Assembly: GCA_032622095.1 (NCBI GenBank)
Contig: CP136069.1
Coordinates: 16,476,450-16,540,449, forward strand
DNA: 64,000 bases
Origin: Siphonodentalium dalli
Taxonomy: Eukaryota > Mollusca > Scaphopoda > Gadilida > Siphonodentaliidae
Direction of reading: 5' to 3'
Shown: positions 23,054 to 37,300 of the stretch, one piece after another
Layout: the number at the start of each line of letters is the position of its first letter
Position numbering within the stretch: the stretch's first letter is position 1
Position numbers and translations under genes: made by a program
Notes under the pieces: model-generated
What the model was told of the DNA's origin: nothing
The model's database searches: none
What the model saw: the letters and a program-made list of their open reading frames with translations, nothing else

Positions 23054-25716
23054 GCTCCGCCTTTAGTATAACTGGGGGCAATTCCATTCATTACGCTCGG
23101 CTACTACGAGTAATGAAATTACAATGGGCAACGAATGGAATTATCGAGCTTAAATTCAGCGTAAATACTCATGAGTACGCTGGCTAGACCTACAACCGAG
23201 GTGGTGTAATTTCGAGAGTATTGTAATATGACGTCACTTTCTGCAAAAAGATCGGTTGTCAACTGAGAATGCACATGGAAAATATTTATGTAATGGACTT
23301 AATGAATTTAATTTTTAATAATTTTTCATAAATATGTAATACCGGTGTATAATTCAGAAATATATAATTCAATTGAATGACAGTTAAAATTATTTATTCA
23401 AAGTTTTAGATACTTAGTGTCAAGTTTGTTCTAAAATTAGGTATTTTGCCTGTTTGATAAAAGTAAAACTTCTCCTTAGTTTCATTGTGAATATCAGATA
23501 TTTTTGCTCATTTACTTAAGTCTTCGTCTGTTGGTTACAATACACCAAATGATTTACATAGGCCTCAGTGTTAACAAATCCCGCTGGCCTGTATTCGCAG
23601 GAAAGCTTTGACCCTGCACGAGTATTTGAAATTATAGAACGTCCTTTTAGACACGCAGAAGTGTGCTCAAAAGTACTTGTGAAGGTGGTAAATCGCACTG
23701 CAGCTTGACAAACGTCACACTACCCTTAAAATTGAGGAAAAAATGACATCGAAAAAAACACAAACACCTCCCATAAATTATTCGCCATTTGCACAGCCAT
23801 AACCGTTTACCGTGTGGTTATATTTGAAGTTTCTCGACAGGGAAACACATTTGTGCATTTTTTCGTGCACTTTTCATCCATGTATCATTGACCATTCAGC
23901 TGCCAGAATTTTTTTTATGCTCATCCTAGCTTGGGGGTCCCAGGGGAAATCACTCTACTAATTTGTATTTGGTGTATTGTAACCTGTTCGACACGCCCAG
24001 TGAGAGTTTTGTCAAATTTCCTCAATAAAAATTATGTTTTGTTTGCAGTTGTAACGATGCTATTTTTAGATTACTCCGGTCACCAAAATTGGCAAAAATC
24101 ATTCCATTCATTTTTGCCCAGGGTATTTTACCCATTGTAGCCAAGTGTAATGAAAGGAATCGCCTCCTGGCAGTAAATTATCAAGTAGTTCTTTGGAGCA
24201 CGTCCTTGTACAAAATGTCGACAAAAACATAAAGATGGCCGACTTGCCGAAGTTGTGTATTTTCAACAAGTGACAAATGTGCAATTAGAGCGTTTAGATG
24301 CACCATTCCTGGGAACTTTTGGTGTCAACTTGTCCCGGAGAGTACAGAATGAAAATATTTGGTGAGATAATGTCTAATATTCATTGTTATCAGGTCAGGC
24401 ACATCCTGAATTCCACTATTATAGCGATATGCCACTATTATAGTGATATTTGACTATAACATATTCATGTTTCCTTTATTTGTGTCGGGAATAGAAGACG
24501 GCGCATACCAGTACACAGCCAAATGTCACTCATAACAATATCGCAGCGAATGAACAGTCTTCCGACAAAATTGGTTGTGCAATCTTTTGCGCCAGCTTTG
24601 ATATTCAATAATATTATACTATTACTAATATATCCCGTTCTAAATGACAATAGCAGGGTGACTCAATCGCTCCTTCATAACAATATTTCAACTAATTACA
24701 TGCTAATTGAGTTGCTTATCGTGTGCCGTCATGATTAATAATTCTCCTGGACAAACTATATGCATGGTATCGAGTTAGTGCGATCTGATTTTGAATATTA
24801 TTTGTGGGAAATATGATTTTGGATTATCCCTCTTTTATCAAATTAACAAAACGGTAATGGTCAAATACCACTATAATAGTGGAATAACGCTATAATAGTG
24901 GAATTCAGGATGTGCCTGACCTGGTTATAGGTGAAACATGTGGTGGCAGACATGCTGAAGCCCATTTGGCGCTACTAACAATGAAATATATTTGTAGCGC
25001 CATCGGGTCTAGGTCAACATGACCGCTTTCGCAGATTGCTGCTTCCAGCGTAAAGGATACGCACTACGTTCATGACTGAACTACATCGGGTCTACTACGT
25101 CTAGCTGTAGCCTGTAGTCAGTTATGAGGGTTGTTAAATTTAAACAGCAAAATTTGCTGGTTTCTTTACCTTTAGGTTACTAGTAGCCCAAATCAGCAAA
25201 AAATATATGGAATGGGTTATTTAGTTCGTCTGGAATCTGTCAAAACATAGCCAAAAGACAAAACAAGATTGAATGAAGATCTGAAATTTGCCTGAAATTT
25301 TTATTTGTAACGAAATTTGGGGAAGACTTATAATTTTCGACCAAATTTGTCCACAAGATCTTAAATTTACAATTTACGTTTAGCACAGAAATGTCTTTGT
25401 CGATTAGGATCTTGATCGTTCGAATCAGTATCGATGAATCCTAAATATACTTTTACTTGAGCCGATTTTATAAAAACACGTTTTTCCAACAACCGGAAGT
25501 ACTTTTCTATTTGACCATTCAATTGTAGGAAATGTATTATGGAACGAAATATCGGCGAGTAGATAAGCCACACAATAATTTCCATTCATACCAGTACATA
25601 GATATATTTTGTTTGTTAAATCATTGAACTAACATTATTTTACTAGTATGTAAGCACATCCCTGCTTATTTAAAATTAAATAGATGAGCACGTATTTTGT
25701 GTCAAACTTCGTTCCG
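22949..25716. repeat. Tandem duplication, unit 1 (2768 bp)
   Basis: Followed directly by a second copy. Left edge is in the AAAGTTTTTTTT run inside the 3' part of the hAT element at 20635-23053; right edge is ...CTTCGTTCCG. All stretches I compared are identical. Contains the hAT 3' end, about 1.3 kb of unrecognised sequence and a CAGGTCAGGCACATCC element (24391-24923). No conserved gene seen. Confidence 0.92.
24391..24923. mobile_element. Foldback element, CAGGTCAGGCACATCCTG ends
   Basis: Inverted ends CAGGTCAGGCACATCCTGAA with subterminal CCACTATTATAG repeats; flanked by GTTAT on both sides (24386-24390, 24924-24928). Non-coding. Other copies: 27159-27691 (through the tandem duplication), 58631-59151, and a broken copy around 31485-31660 and 32716-32740. 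Confidence 0.72.
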
Positions 25717-28484
25717 AAAGTTTTTTTTAATTTGGCCAAAAAACATTTGGCTAAAGTTTTTTTCATTTGGCTAATAAATTTTCATTTGGCTAAACTTTTT
25801 TTCGGTCCAGCGCGAACACTGGCTCCGCCTTTAGTATAACTGGGGGCAATTCCATTCATTACGCTCGGCTACTACGAGTAATGAAATTACAATGGGCAAC
25901 GAATGGAATTATCGAGCTTAAATTCAGCGTAAATACTCATGAGTACGCTGGCTAGACCTACAACCGAGGTGGTGTAATTTCGAGAGTATTGTAATATGAC
26001 GTCACTTTCTGCAAAAAGATCGGTTGTCAACTGAGAATGCACATGGAAAATATTTATGTAATGGACTTAATGAATTTAATTTTTAATAATTTTTCATAAA
26101 TATGTAATACCGGTGTATAATTCAGAAATATATAATTCAATTGAATGACAGTTAAAATTATTTATTCAAAGTTTTAGATACTTAGTGTCAAGTTTGTTCT
26201 AAAATTAGGTATTTTGCCTGTTTGATAAAAGTAAAACTTCTCCTTAGTTTCATTGTGAATATCAGATATTTTTGCTCATTTACTTAAGTCTTCGTCTGTT
26301 GGTTACAATACACCAAATGATTTACATAGGCCTCAGTGTTAACAAATCCCGCTGGCCTGTATTCGCAGGAAAGCTTTGACCCTGCACGAGTATTTGAAAT
26401 TATAGAACGTCCTTTTAGACACGCAGAAGTGTGCTCAAAAGTACTTGTGAAGGTGGTAAATCGCACTGCAGCTTGACAAACGTCACACTACCCTTAAAAT
26501 TGAGGAAAAAATGACATCGAAAAAAACACAAACACCTCCCATAAATTATTCGCCATTTGCACAGCCATAACCGTTTACCGTGTGGTTATATTTGAAGTTT
26601 CTCGACAGGGAAACACATTTGTGCATTTTTTCGTGCACTTTTCATCCATGTATCATTGACCATTCAGCTGCCAGAATTTTTTTTATGCTCATCCTAGCTT
26701 GGGGGTCCCAGGGGAAATCACTCTACTAATTTGTATTTGGTGTATTGTAACCTGTTCGACACGCCCAGTGAGAGTTTTGTCAAATTTCCTCAATAAAAAT
26801 TATGTTTTGTTTGCAGTTGTAACGATGCTATTTTTAGATTACTCCGGTCACCAAAATTGGCAAAAATCATTCCATTCATTTTTGCCCAGGGTATTTTACC
26901 CATTGTAGCCAAGTGTAATGAAAGGAATCGCCTCCTGGCAGTAAATTATCAAGTAGTTCTTTGGAGCACGTCCTTGTACAAAATGTCGACAAAAACATAA
27001 AGATGGCCGACTTGCCGAAGTTGTGTATTTTCAACAAGTGACAAATGTGCAATTAGAGCGTTTAGATGCACCATTCCTGGGAACTTTTGGTGTCAACTTG
27101 TCCCGGAGAGTACAGAATGAAAATATTTGGTGAGATAATGTCTAATATTCATTGTTATCAGGTCAGGCACATCCTGAATTCCACTATTATAGCGATATGC
27201 CACTATTATAGTGATATTTGACTATAACATATTCATGTTTCCTTTATTTGTGTCGGGAATAGAAGACGGCGCATACCAGTACACAGCCAAATGTCACTCA
27301 TAACAATATCGCAGCGAATGAACAGTCTTCCGACAAAATTGGTTGTGCAATCTTTTGCGCCAGCTTTGATATTCAATAATATTATACTATTACTAATATA
27401 TCCCGTTCTAAATGACAATAGCAGGGTGACTCAATCGCTCCTTCATAACAATATTTCAACTAATTACATGCTAATTGAGTTGCTTATCGTGTGCCGTCAT
27501 GATTAATAATTCTCCTGGACAAACTATATGCATGGTATCGAGTTAGTGCGATCTGATTTTGAATATTATTTGTGGGAAATATGATTTTGGATTATCCCTC
27601 TTTTATCAAATTAACAAAACGGTAATGGTCAAATACCACTATAATAGTGGAATAACGCTATAATAGTGGAATTCAGGATGTGCCTGACCTGGTTATAGGT
27701 GAAACATGTGGTGGCAGACATGCTGAAGCCCATTTGGCGCTACTAACAATGAAATATATTTGTAGCGCCATCGGGTCTAGGTCAACATGACCGCTTTCGC
27801 AGATTGCTGCTTCCAGCGTAAAGGATACGCACTACGTTCATGACTGAACTACATCGGGTCTACTACGTCTAGCTGTAGCCTGTAGTCAGTTATGAGGGTT
27901 GTTAAATTTAAACAGCAAAATTTGCTGGTTTCTTTACCTTTAGGTTACTAGTAGCCCAAATCAGCAAAAAATATATGGAATGGGTTATTTAGTTCGTCTG
28001 GAATCTGTCAAAACATAGCCAAAAGACAAAACAAGATTGAATGAAGATCTGAAATTTGCCTGAAATTTTTATTTGTAACGAAATTTGGGGAAGACTTATA
28101 ATTTTCGACCAAATTTGTCCACAAGATCTTAAATTTACAATTTACGTTTAGCACAGAAATGTCTTTGTCGATTAGGATCTTGATCGTTCGAATCAGTATC
28201 GATGAATCCTAAATATACTTTTACTTGAGCCGATTTTATAAAAACACGTTTTTCCAACAACCGGAAGTACTTTTCTATTTGACCATTCAATTGTAGGAAA
28301 TGTATTATGGAACGAAATATCGGCGAGTAGATAAGCCACACAATAATTTCCATTCATACCAGTACATAGATATATTTTGTTTGTTAAATCATTGAACTAA
28401 CATTATTTTACTAGTATGTAAGCACATCCCTGCTTATTTAAAATTAAATAGATGAGCACGTATTTTGTGTCAAACTTCGTTCCG
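25717..28484. repeat. Tandem duplication, unit 2 (2768 bp)
   Basis: Copy of 22949-25716 offset by exactly 2768. It carries only the 3' ~105 bp of the hAT element up to the CACTG end and GCTCCGCC duplicate, showing that the duplication happened after the hAT insertion. Its right edge is 112 bp upstream of the TMCO1 start codon, so the sequence just upstream of that gene is doubled. Confidence 0.92.
27159..27691. mobile_element. Foldback element, CAGGTCAGGCACATCCTG ends (duplicate)
   Basis: Same element as 24391-24923, carried along in the second unit of the tandem duplication. Confidence 0.72.
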
Positions 28485-28596
28485 ACATTTTAGAGACACA
28501 TTTTGGTTGGCCTCAAACAGGTTCTCCGGAAAATCGAATGCACCCAGTCACCGGCCGATTTTTCTTTCGTGAATTATATACAAATTTAACATAAAC

Positions 28597-28657
28597 ATGC
28601 TATCAGATTGCATATTGATTGTTTTCATATCACTGTGTACTGCATTTTTAGGAGAAG
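28597..28657 (+). CDS. TMCO1: TMCO1 exon 1 (coding part)
   Basis: Codes MLSDCILIVFISVCTAFLGE plus one base; donor GAAG|GTGAGT. First transmembrane segment. The ~110 bp before it, with no obvious TATA box, is unique sequence between the tandem duplication and the ATG. Confidence 0.94.
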
Positions 28658-31340
28658 GTGAGTGATCTGACCAGCAGGGGTTTGTATCCACAAGTTACAA
28701 GGCCTTACCAATACCATTATTATAGTAATCAGGTCGGGCACACATCAAAAACGGTATACGTAGCTCGTTTTCTCTACTGTAGCCCGATTGAGCTACGTTT
28801 TTTAATGTGATTTACACGCCTCCTGCGATTATCGCCATACCACGACAAAAGCGCATTTCGAATTTTCGTGCATTAGTTGTGTACCACTATCACGTCTACA
28901 AAGAAGCAAAAAACTCAACGACTCACCACGGCTTTAATACCTTTTGAGCGATTCAAAATAGATTTGTTTTGTCAATTTACCATGAAAAACCGTAAGAAAT
29001 GATCATCAAAATCTCTTGATCAAAATGTAAATCTTCATCAAATCTGAGGTAGTTCCGGTCGCAATTGTGTTCGTAAACATCCGTGTGCAGGCGGTAATCT
29101 GATTGGTTGCATTTAGCCGGGGATTAATGGTACGTTCTTAATGGGATTTCAGTGTAACATCTATCTGTTGGAATGTACGGAACGACAAATGGACAACCAT
29201 ATTTGTATAACTGTAATGTTACTCGAGGTGCTTCCAAATTTCAAAGTAGAGTTGTGAATCGTGTTTCCGTAGTTTCCTTCTCTGAATGGCGGTCGCCCAA
29301 CATTTAACAAATACTCGTCTCCGAGTGAAGGTGTTCGCTTTATCCAATCAGGTGAGCCACATAAACTGGACTTTCTTGACCTTCAAAAATAAATATCCTG
29401 CAAAAACAAATGGATTGTTCCCTACTTTTTGTGGCAAAATCTGATATTTTCGGGAAAGTCACTACCAAACGCTAACAGGTCTTAATTAAAACATCGTTAA
29501 TTGCGCCTAAGCCGTCGTGAGTCGTTGGGTTTTTTGCTTCTTTGTAGACGCAATAGTGGTAGACAACTAATGAAGGAAAATTCGAAATGCGCTTTTCTCG
29601 TGGTATGGCGGTAATCGATGGAGGTGTGTAAATCACATTAAAAACGTAGCTCAATCGGATTACAGTAGACAAAACGAGCTACGTAGACCGTTTTGGATGT
29701 GTGCCCGACCTGTAATTTATACCCTCGGATTTTCACTCCACAGTCCACTGAGTTTTGACAGTTTTGTTCCAATCACGGACTGAGTCAGCCACGAAGTGAT
29801 GCACATTTTGCAAATTCCATAGTCTCCATTAAAGTAGGTCAACATGACCGCTTTCGCAGTTTGCTGAAGGATACGCACTACGTTCATGACTGAACTACCA
29901 AGTACAGTACCATTAGGCCTAAAAAAAAATACCTGCGTTTCCACTCACCCGACCGACCGTTAAAAAAGTCGCCGACTGATACCATTTTATTGCAAATTAA
30001 AAAAAAGAAGAAAAAAGTACACTGTTTCTGCTAACCCGACCGACCGCCGAAAAAAGTCGCCGGACTGCCCCCCATTTTAGGTTTTCAAAAAATATTAACT
30101 ACCAAGTTAATTTAAATTGATATCACGTGGTGCGTTGAGTGGGTACCTTGCCGCAGAAACGCGATGTATACTGCGTCTACAGACGGAAGGAGACGGTGTC
30201 ATGTGGTCGGCCGATCGCGAGATCTCGTTGCACGAAAATGCACGAGATTGACCGACGGCCAATTATAATAATAATTATTATCACCCAACCACAATCGGCC
30301 AATCGGGCCCGATCGTTCGTTTACGTTAGCTGTCAATGGGCATTCGAAACACCTCTGCTATATTTTCGTAGCGTCGCGGGCGAATGTCGTAATCGGAAAT
30401 CGTTCCTCGAGAAAATCGCGAATCCCAATCCCCACCGTGCAGGCAATCTCGAGATAATGATTGCATGTAGGCCTAGCTACAATCGGATTACGGAACTGTT
30501 ATTGTTACAAATACATTCCGTTTGATCACTGAACAGTGGTCATCGGCACATGAGACCAGTGGTCACCCATGAGCGTCGACTTGTAAAAACAATATGACGC
30601 CTACTCAGACGGAAGACCCTCCGTGGTCTTCGTGTTGTGAAAACAACCTGTCAGTACTCATAAGTGAACACATTTTACTAGTAGCATGTTAATACAATGG
30701 AAAGTTATGATATTAAATTTATTAGCTGGTTGTATAATTCTATTCGGGGTACGAAACAACCATAGTAGCCTATATGGGACGAATCAATCAAAGTAAATTT
30801 CTAAGTTGGGACGAATCGAAGTCGTTTCGTACCCGGGACGAATCGACGAGATCCCTATTCAATTTCCATGATAAAAGGGAAGATAATTGAAGAAGTTAAA
30901 GAGGTTTTGGGTTGTTTCAACTACGATGTCTGTTTGGTCACTCAATTGAATTGATCATATTAGATCACAACATGGAGGAAGAACGGGAAGAGCGAAGACA
31001 TTGTGCAGCTGATCTCAATCTTCAAACTTTGTCGACTTACATAGTTTTTATAAACCCCACTGTAAAACAGTTTTTAGTATGTCGTGGTGTGATTGCAATT
31101 TGAATCCATGTTGCTTTCGTGCAGTATTAACTATTAAGTTACGAAAGCACGCATTGCCACACAACGCCACTTTTACGTTGTCACTTCCTTGTGTGCATTC
31201 AGACTTGATACACAGTGACTGCACACATGCTTTTGTCGGAAGATCAGAGAAAACTTCAAAGGGTCGGAATTGATTGAAGGTCGCTGACACTTCCAGACAG
31301 TTCGAGAATTGCTACTAAGTATCTGATACTACCGCGTGTA

Positions 31341-31399
<59 letters not shown>

Positions 31400-34300
31400 T
31401 TGATTTCATACTTTATTCTTTATTTTAAAACAACAACATACATGTATTAACATTAACAACACTATTTTAGACAACAATATTATATGAATTCCACTATTAT
31501 AGTGGTATTCCACTATTATAGTGGTATTCCACTATTATAGTGGTACATGTATATGACTATAACATATTCATATTTCCTTTATTTCATCGGGAATAGAAGA
31601 CGGCGCATACCAGTGCACGGCAGTATGTTCCACTATTATAGTGGTACATGTATATGACTATAACATATAGAGATGGGCGGTAATCGGTATTTACCGTGCG
31701 GTATCGGTATCAGCGTAATACCGATTTACCGTACCGAATCAAAATTAAAAATACCGACTTTTCGGTATTGAAATTATTCATGTGTTGCCAACTTGTGTGT
31801 CTTCTTATTGAGTAAAGTTTCTCAGTAAACAGTTTTGAATCGGTACTTTAATTAAAATTAATCTCAGAATTATACAAATCCATCAGACCACGACAAAGAC
31901 CGTGACCTTTTATCAGTTTGACAGGCCTTGAGCGAGCAAAAGGAATAAACACTCACAGATGGCTGACCTAGTTACGGGCCTAACAATCAATGCAGTTGTT
32001 AGAATAGATACACACTACACAGTGTATCAAAGAAGCAGTGCTGTAACTTATTGCTACATTGTAACGTCGTCAATGCCACACTGACTCAGGCGGTGGCAGT
32101 CTGTATAACACGTGGCTTTGGCGACTTCAAAGACATCGACAATGCAAGCGGCATAAACAGAAATAAGGTCCGATTTCATTTATACAGTGAATCAAAATCT
32201 ACTTTCATTTTCTAAAAATAGAACAGATCCATCAATTGATTAAATTCTAAGATTTATTTCGGCGTTGCGGCTATTGATTAGGATTTGTGAATTTGATCAC
32301 TGATTACTACTCACAATTCTATTCACTCGCGAAAATGTGACGAAATTGACACGTATAGATATTGTAGTCATGCAATGATGCAATCTCTTATTCTTTTCAA
32401 AAGCGGTGCGACGGCCTGTGTGTAAATGATCAAAGAGATGTCTGAATATCACCTAATTGAATAATTGTGTAGGTCATTGTGTTGCCTCATTTAGCTGTTG
32501 TCGCGAATGTAGTACTGTTGTCGCGAATGTAGTAAATCAGTGGGCATATTTTCATGTACATTGTTCAGTTAAAAACTTGAGTTACCACAATTTACCTGGA
32601 ATTTCTGCTCTGGTTTTGTAATTTAATAGCAATACTGATTACCGTACCGATACCGCGGTAAATCGACGGAAATTTACCGATACCGAGCTTAAAATTTCAA
32701 TACCGCCCATCTCTAATAACATATTCATATTTCCTTTAGTATTCACACTCGATATAAGCAATTCTCAAAAGATGTTTCGCTGCATAAAATGTTGGCTGTT
32801 TCCCACATTTCCAACACATGGTACGAAACGACCAATTGATTTCCTACATGGTACGAAATGACCAAAGAATTTGGTACGAAACGACCAAAAAATATGGTAC
32901 GAAACGACCAGAGGGTACGAAACGACAAGGGACGAAACGACCACGGTACGAAACGTCCTGTACCCGAAATCGGGGCTCAGTAAGCCAATTCGCTCTCTCG
33001 TTTTAATGTGTTTTGTCAAGGCACACCTTACTTTGCTAGGTGCCGTTATGAATAGGTGAGACAATGGTGTTTTTTAAAGTGTGCCAATGCGTCCTAAATG
33101 ATGGGTGAAAATTGGATGTCGCATTTTCGCGGGCACCTGGTAAAGTCAGGTGTGCATTGACAAAACACATTAAAACGAGAGATCGAATTGGCTTACTGAG
33201 CCCGATTTCGCTAGTAAGCCAATTTTGCATCTTTGCTCGACCTGATTACAGCAGCTTTGCTGTCCCATACACACTCCATTATATTATACATCACAGTATG
33301 TACTACTACGATCTTCTAGTATACATGTACAATAGTTGACGTACAACGTAGTATACGTAGTGTACCCGTGGGGGTGTAAATATAGAAGGATGATGACTTC
33401 TCTGCCAGAGAGGTCTAGATCTTTTGGTCACAGCCGTTAGACACTTTAAAAAGGAGTAAAGGTGACCAATTTTGAATGGGCATTTCCATGCAAATATGCG
33501 CAGCAATAGTTACAAAGTTACCAATATTTCTGGGTGTGACTGCAGTATTGAAAACAACACTTATTTACCAGGCAGGTCAGCTTGGATTTTTTTTCATTTG
33601 AAAGTTGGTGTATTTATTTTTGAATTTATATTGATTTTTTAATCGTGGTCAAATTTTGTAATTCCAGAAAAAAATTCTCAAAATTAAATTTAGAGCAAAA
33701 AGTGACAATTTACCAAGCCCAGTCGCCAGTTAAATGTTATGTCTGTTAAATGATTTGGCTGCTTTAATTCCCAGCCAACTGCTTCAGCCTTCATACATGT
33801 ATATAACTCTTAATGCACAGATTTGCATGGAAATCCCCATGCAAAATAGGTCTTTTTACCTTTTCCTTAAGCAACGTCAAGACGGTTAATTCCCAATGAA
33901 ATTTTGAATGAAATACAACACAATTTGCTGATGGGCGCGGATAACCGATATTCAGCACATTTTAGCAAACCCTGTCTACCCTTCAGGCTTCAGCACATTT
34001 TAAACCTGTTTACCTTTCAACACATTTTAAACCTGTTTACCTTTCAACACATTTTAAACCTGTTTACCCTTCAACACATTTTAAACCTGTTTACCTTTCA
34101 ACACATTTTAAACCTGTTTACCCTTCAGGCTTCAACACATTTTAAACCTGTTTACCCTTCAACACATTTTAAACCTGTGTACCCTTCAGCACATTTTAAA
34201 CCTGTTTACCTTTCAACACATTTTAAACCTGTGTACCCTTCAACACATTTTAAACCTGTTTACCCTTCAACACATTTTAAACCTGTTTACCCTTCAGCAC

Positions 34301-37300
34301 ATTTTAAACCTGTTTACCTTTCAACACATTTTAAACCTGTGTACCCTTCAACACATTTTAAACCTGTTTACCCTTCAACACATTTTAAACCTGTTTACCT
34401 TTCAACACATTTTAAACCTGTTTACCCTTCAACACATTTTAAACCTGTTTACCCTTCAACACATTTTAAACCTGTGTACCCTTCAACACATTTTAAACCT
34501 GTTTACCTTTCAACACATTTTAAACCTGTGTACCCTTCAACACATTTTAAACCTGTTTACCCTTCAACACATTTTAAACCTGTTTACCCTTCAGCACATT
34601 TTAAACCTGTTTACCTTTCAACACATTTTAAACCTGTGTACCCTTCAACACATTTTAAACCTGTTTACCCTTCAACACATTTTAAACCTGTTTACCCTTC
34701 AACACATTTTAAACCTGTTTACCCTTCAACACATTTTAAACCTGTTTACCCTTCAGCACATTTTAAACCTGTTTACCCTTCAACACATTTTAAACCTGTG
34801 TACCCTTCAGCACATTTTAAACCTGTTTACCCTTCAACACATTTTAAACCTGTGTACCCTTCAGCACATTTTAAACCTGTGTACCCTTCAACACATTTTA
34901 AACCTGTGTACCCTTCAACACATTTTAAACCTGTTTACCCTTCAACACATTTTAAACATGTGTACTCTTCAACACATTTTAAACCTGTTTACCCTTCAAC
35001 ACATTTTAAACCTGTTTACCCTTCAACACATTTTAAACCTGTGTACCCTTCAACACATTTTAAACCTGTGTACCCTTCAGCACATTTTATACATGTGTAC
35101 CCAATAACCCTTCAGCACTTTCTTAGGTGAGAGAAGTGGTGAGAATGACCTTGTCAGCATTATTCAGATGCTCAGATTAAAGATACATAATCTGCATTAA
35201 GGCTTCCAAATTACTACTTCTTTGGCGGCTTGGATAAAACATATCGGTATTTGATTCGATTCGAGGAACCCACCCATCAAAGCTCAGATTTATCAGATAT
35301 AAAAAATTTTAATTTGTTATCTCTCGAGATGTGTATGTATACTTACACTGTATTTGTGGCCTGGTAAAAAGTCGTCAAACCAACGGTCTCGGACCAAATT
35401 GCGGATGAAGATGGATAACTCTAAAGTCAAGTGGTAATACGGCCATATTTCGTGATAATCAAGTTATAATGGGCCATATTTCATTGAACAACAACACATT
35501 TTGGGAAATTGTTTACCATAGTTGACAGTGGTTAGCATTATTTTGTTGTAATTAATCAATTCTGATAACTAAAGCATATTTTTAAGTAATGTTGTTGTTG
35601 TAACTTGATGAGATGGGGACCATCTGACCGGATTGAGTACCTTTAATGACTGATTTATCTTTTGTAGGATTGACATATCTTCTAGTCTATCGAACAGATA
35701 AATATATCAAGCTAAAAGCTGAAGTTGAGAAACAGTGTAAAAAATGTAAGTGTTGTTTCATTATTCATTAAACTTCTTTTATATTTTTGTATGGTTGATA
35801 TGATATGAATGCAAGTCTGAGTTTAGTGTGCCTGTCATTTGCAGAATGAGGTCCCCCAGAGGGTGAATTTAGTGATGCTATCCCGCATAGCGGGCTAGCA
35901 TCACTAAAGTTACCCTCTGGTGACGTCATTCTATTTAGGCCTCATCTTCTCTGGAAAGTTTCTTTATTATAAAATTTCTATAGAAAGTTCTTCACATAGA
36001 TTCTATTTATTTTTTAGTTTAGTTTCTCTATATCCCCAAATTGGCAGGCGACACATTCGATTGCATAATTGAGGTTCTCAATGGGTACCGGTATATATCA
36101 CAATATTCACCATTTGGGAACTTCAATCTGAGTCTATGTCTCCCATAGCAGATGATGCCATGCAGAATGAGGTCAGCAGAGGGTGAATTTGTTGACGCTA
36201 GCCTGCTGTGCGGGATAGTGTCACTAAAATCACCCTCTGGGGACCTCATTCTGAAAATGACAGGTACACTAAACTTAGGCTTGTACCGGTATGAATGTAT
36301 CATAAATTATGACATAATTCTTTAATGTTAGGTATCTTTTTCATTAAATAATACTTATGTGAATATTAGACACTGTATGTACATATTATATCTCACTGAG
36401 AGCTTTCTGATGAATGGCAACGAGCCATATTTCCGTCTAAATTCTGAAAAGTTACCCATAATTCTGCTGTGGTTAATTAAGGAGTCGATTATTTAGGGCA
36501 TTACTATATATATGAGTGTGGATCTATTGTTTTTCACTGACTCTCTATATCTTTCACAGTGGAAAAACAGAAAGAATCTACAGGTGAAGCCTCGGAAAGA
36601 AGTCAGAAGAAAAAATTAGGTAACTTTACACCAGAGGTCCTTTATATGTGCAGTGTATCATGAATGTGTGTTTGTTGCATGCATTTGATAGTACGAATGA
36701 CACCAGTATCTTTAAAAAGACGATGATAATCCTAATGGATGTACACAGGGTTCACGCTGCCATTTGCCAAATTTGCCAATGGCAAAAATAATTCACATTT
36801 GGCAAAAAATATTTTCATTCGGCAAAGGTTTTGGCAAGTCACTTTTTAATTATTCAAGCAATTTGAAAAAATATTGTTCAATCATTACCATTCATTTCAG
36901 GAAACTCTTACAACATAATTATATTAGCACTTGGCATTTTAGATGGTTTAGGGAAAGTTAACACCTCTATTAAGACATATTTAATCTCACAGATGGTTGG
37001 AGGGAATACTAATCCGCCTGTGATGTGGCCTTCTGATGGAGAAACCCTTCTATACCATTGTATTGTTAGGTGATTGGCTTATTGTTGCATGATAAACCAC
37101 AGTAGAGATGCGAGTATAATTAATTATTAAATAACTGTTTTTCTATCGATATCAAATGTCGTTCAAACCGCGAGCAGTGTTCACGCTGTCGGTAGCCAAA
37201 TTAGCCAATGGCTAATATTTTTCGAATTTGGCTAATAAAAATTTCATTTGGCTAAACTTTTTTTTTACCCCAAATGGAGACTGAAAGCATGGAGTCAGAA

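Noticed and set aside
23516-28353. Duplicated open frames (60-72 codons) in both 2768-bp units as a duplicated gene
   Set aside because: Their conservation only reflects the recent duplication; no domain, no codon-like pattern, and several overlap on both strands.
30139-30525. 128-codon open frame in a CG-richer stretch as a gene or CpG-island exon
   Set aside because: No recognisable domain, no splice-site support and an unlikely composition; within TMCO1 intron 1.
33904-35130. 408-codon open frame, the longest in the window, as a repeat-rich protein gene
   Set aside because: It is a 27-bp minisatellite (period divisible by three) inside TMCO1 intron 1, derived from a MITE; the first five units are even read in another frame than the rest.
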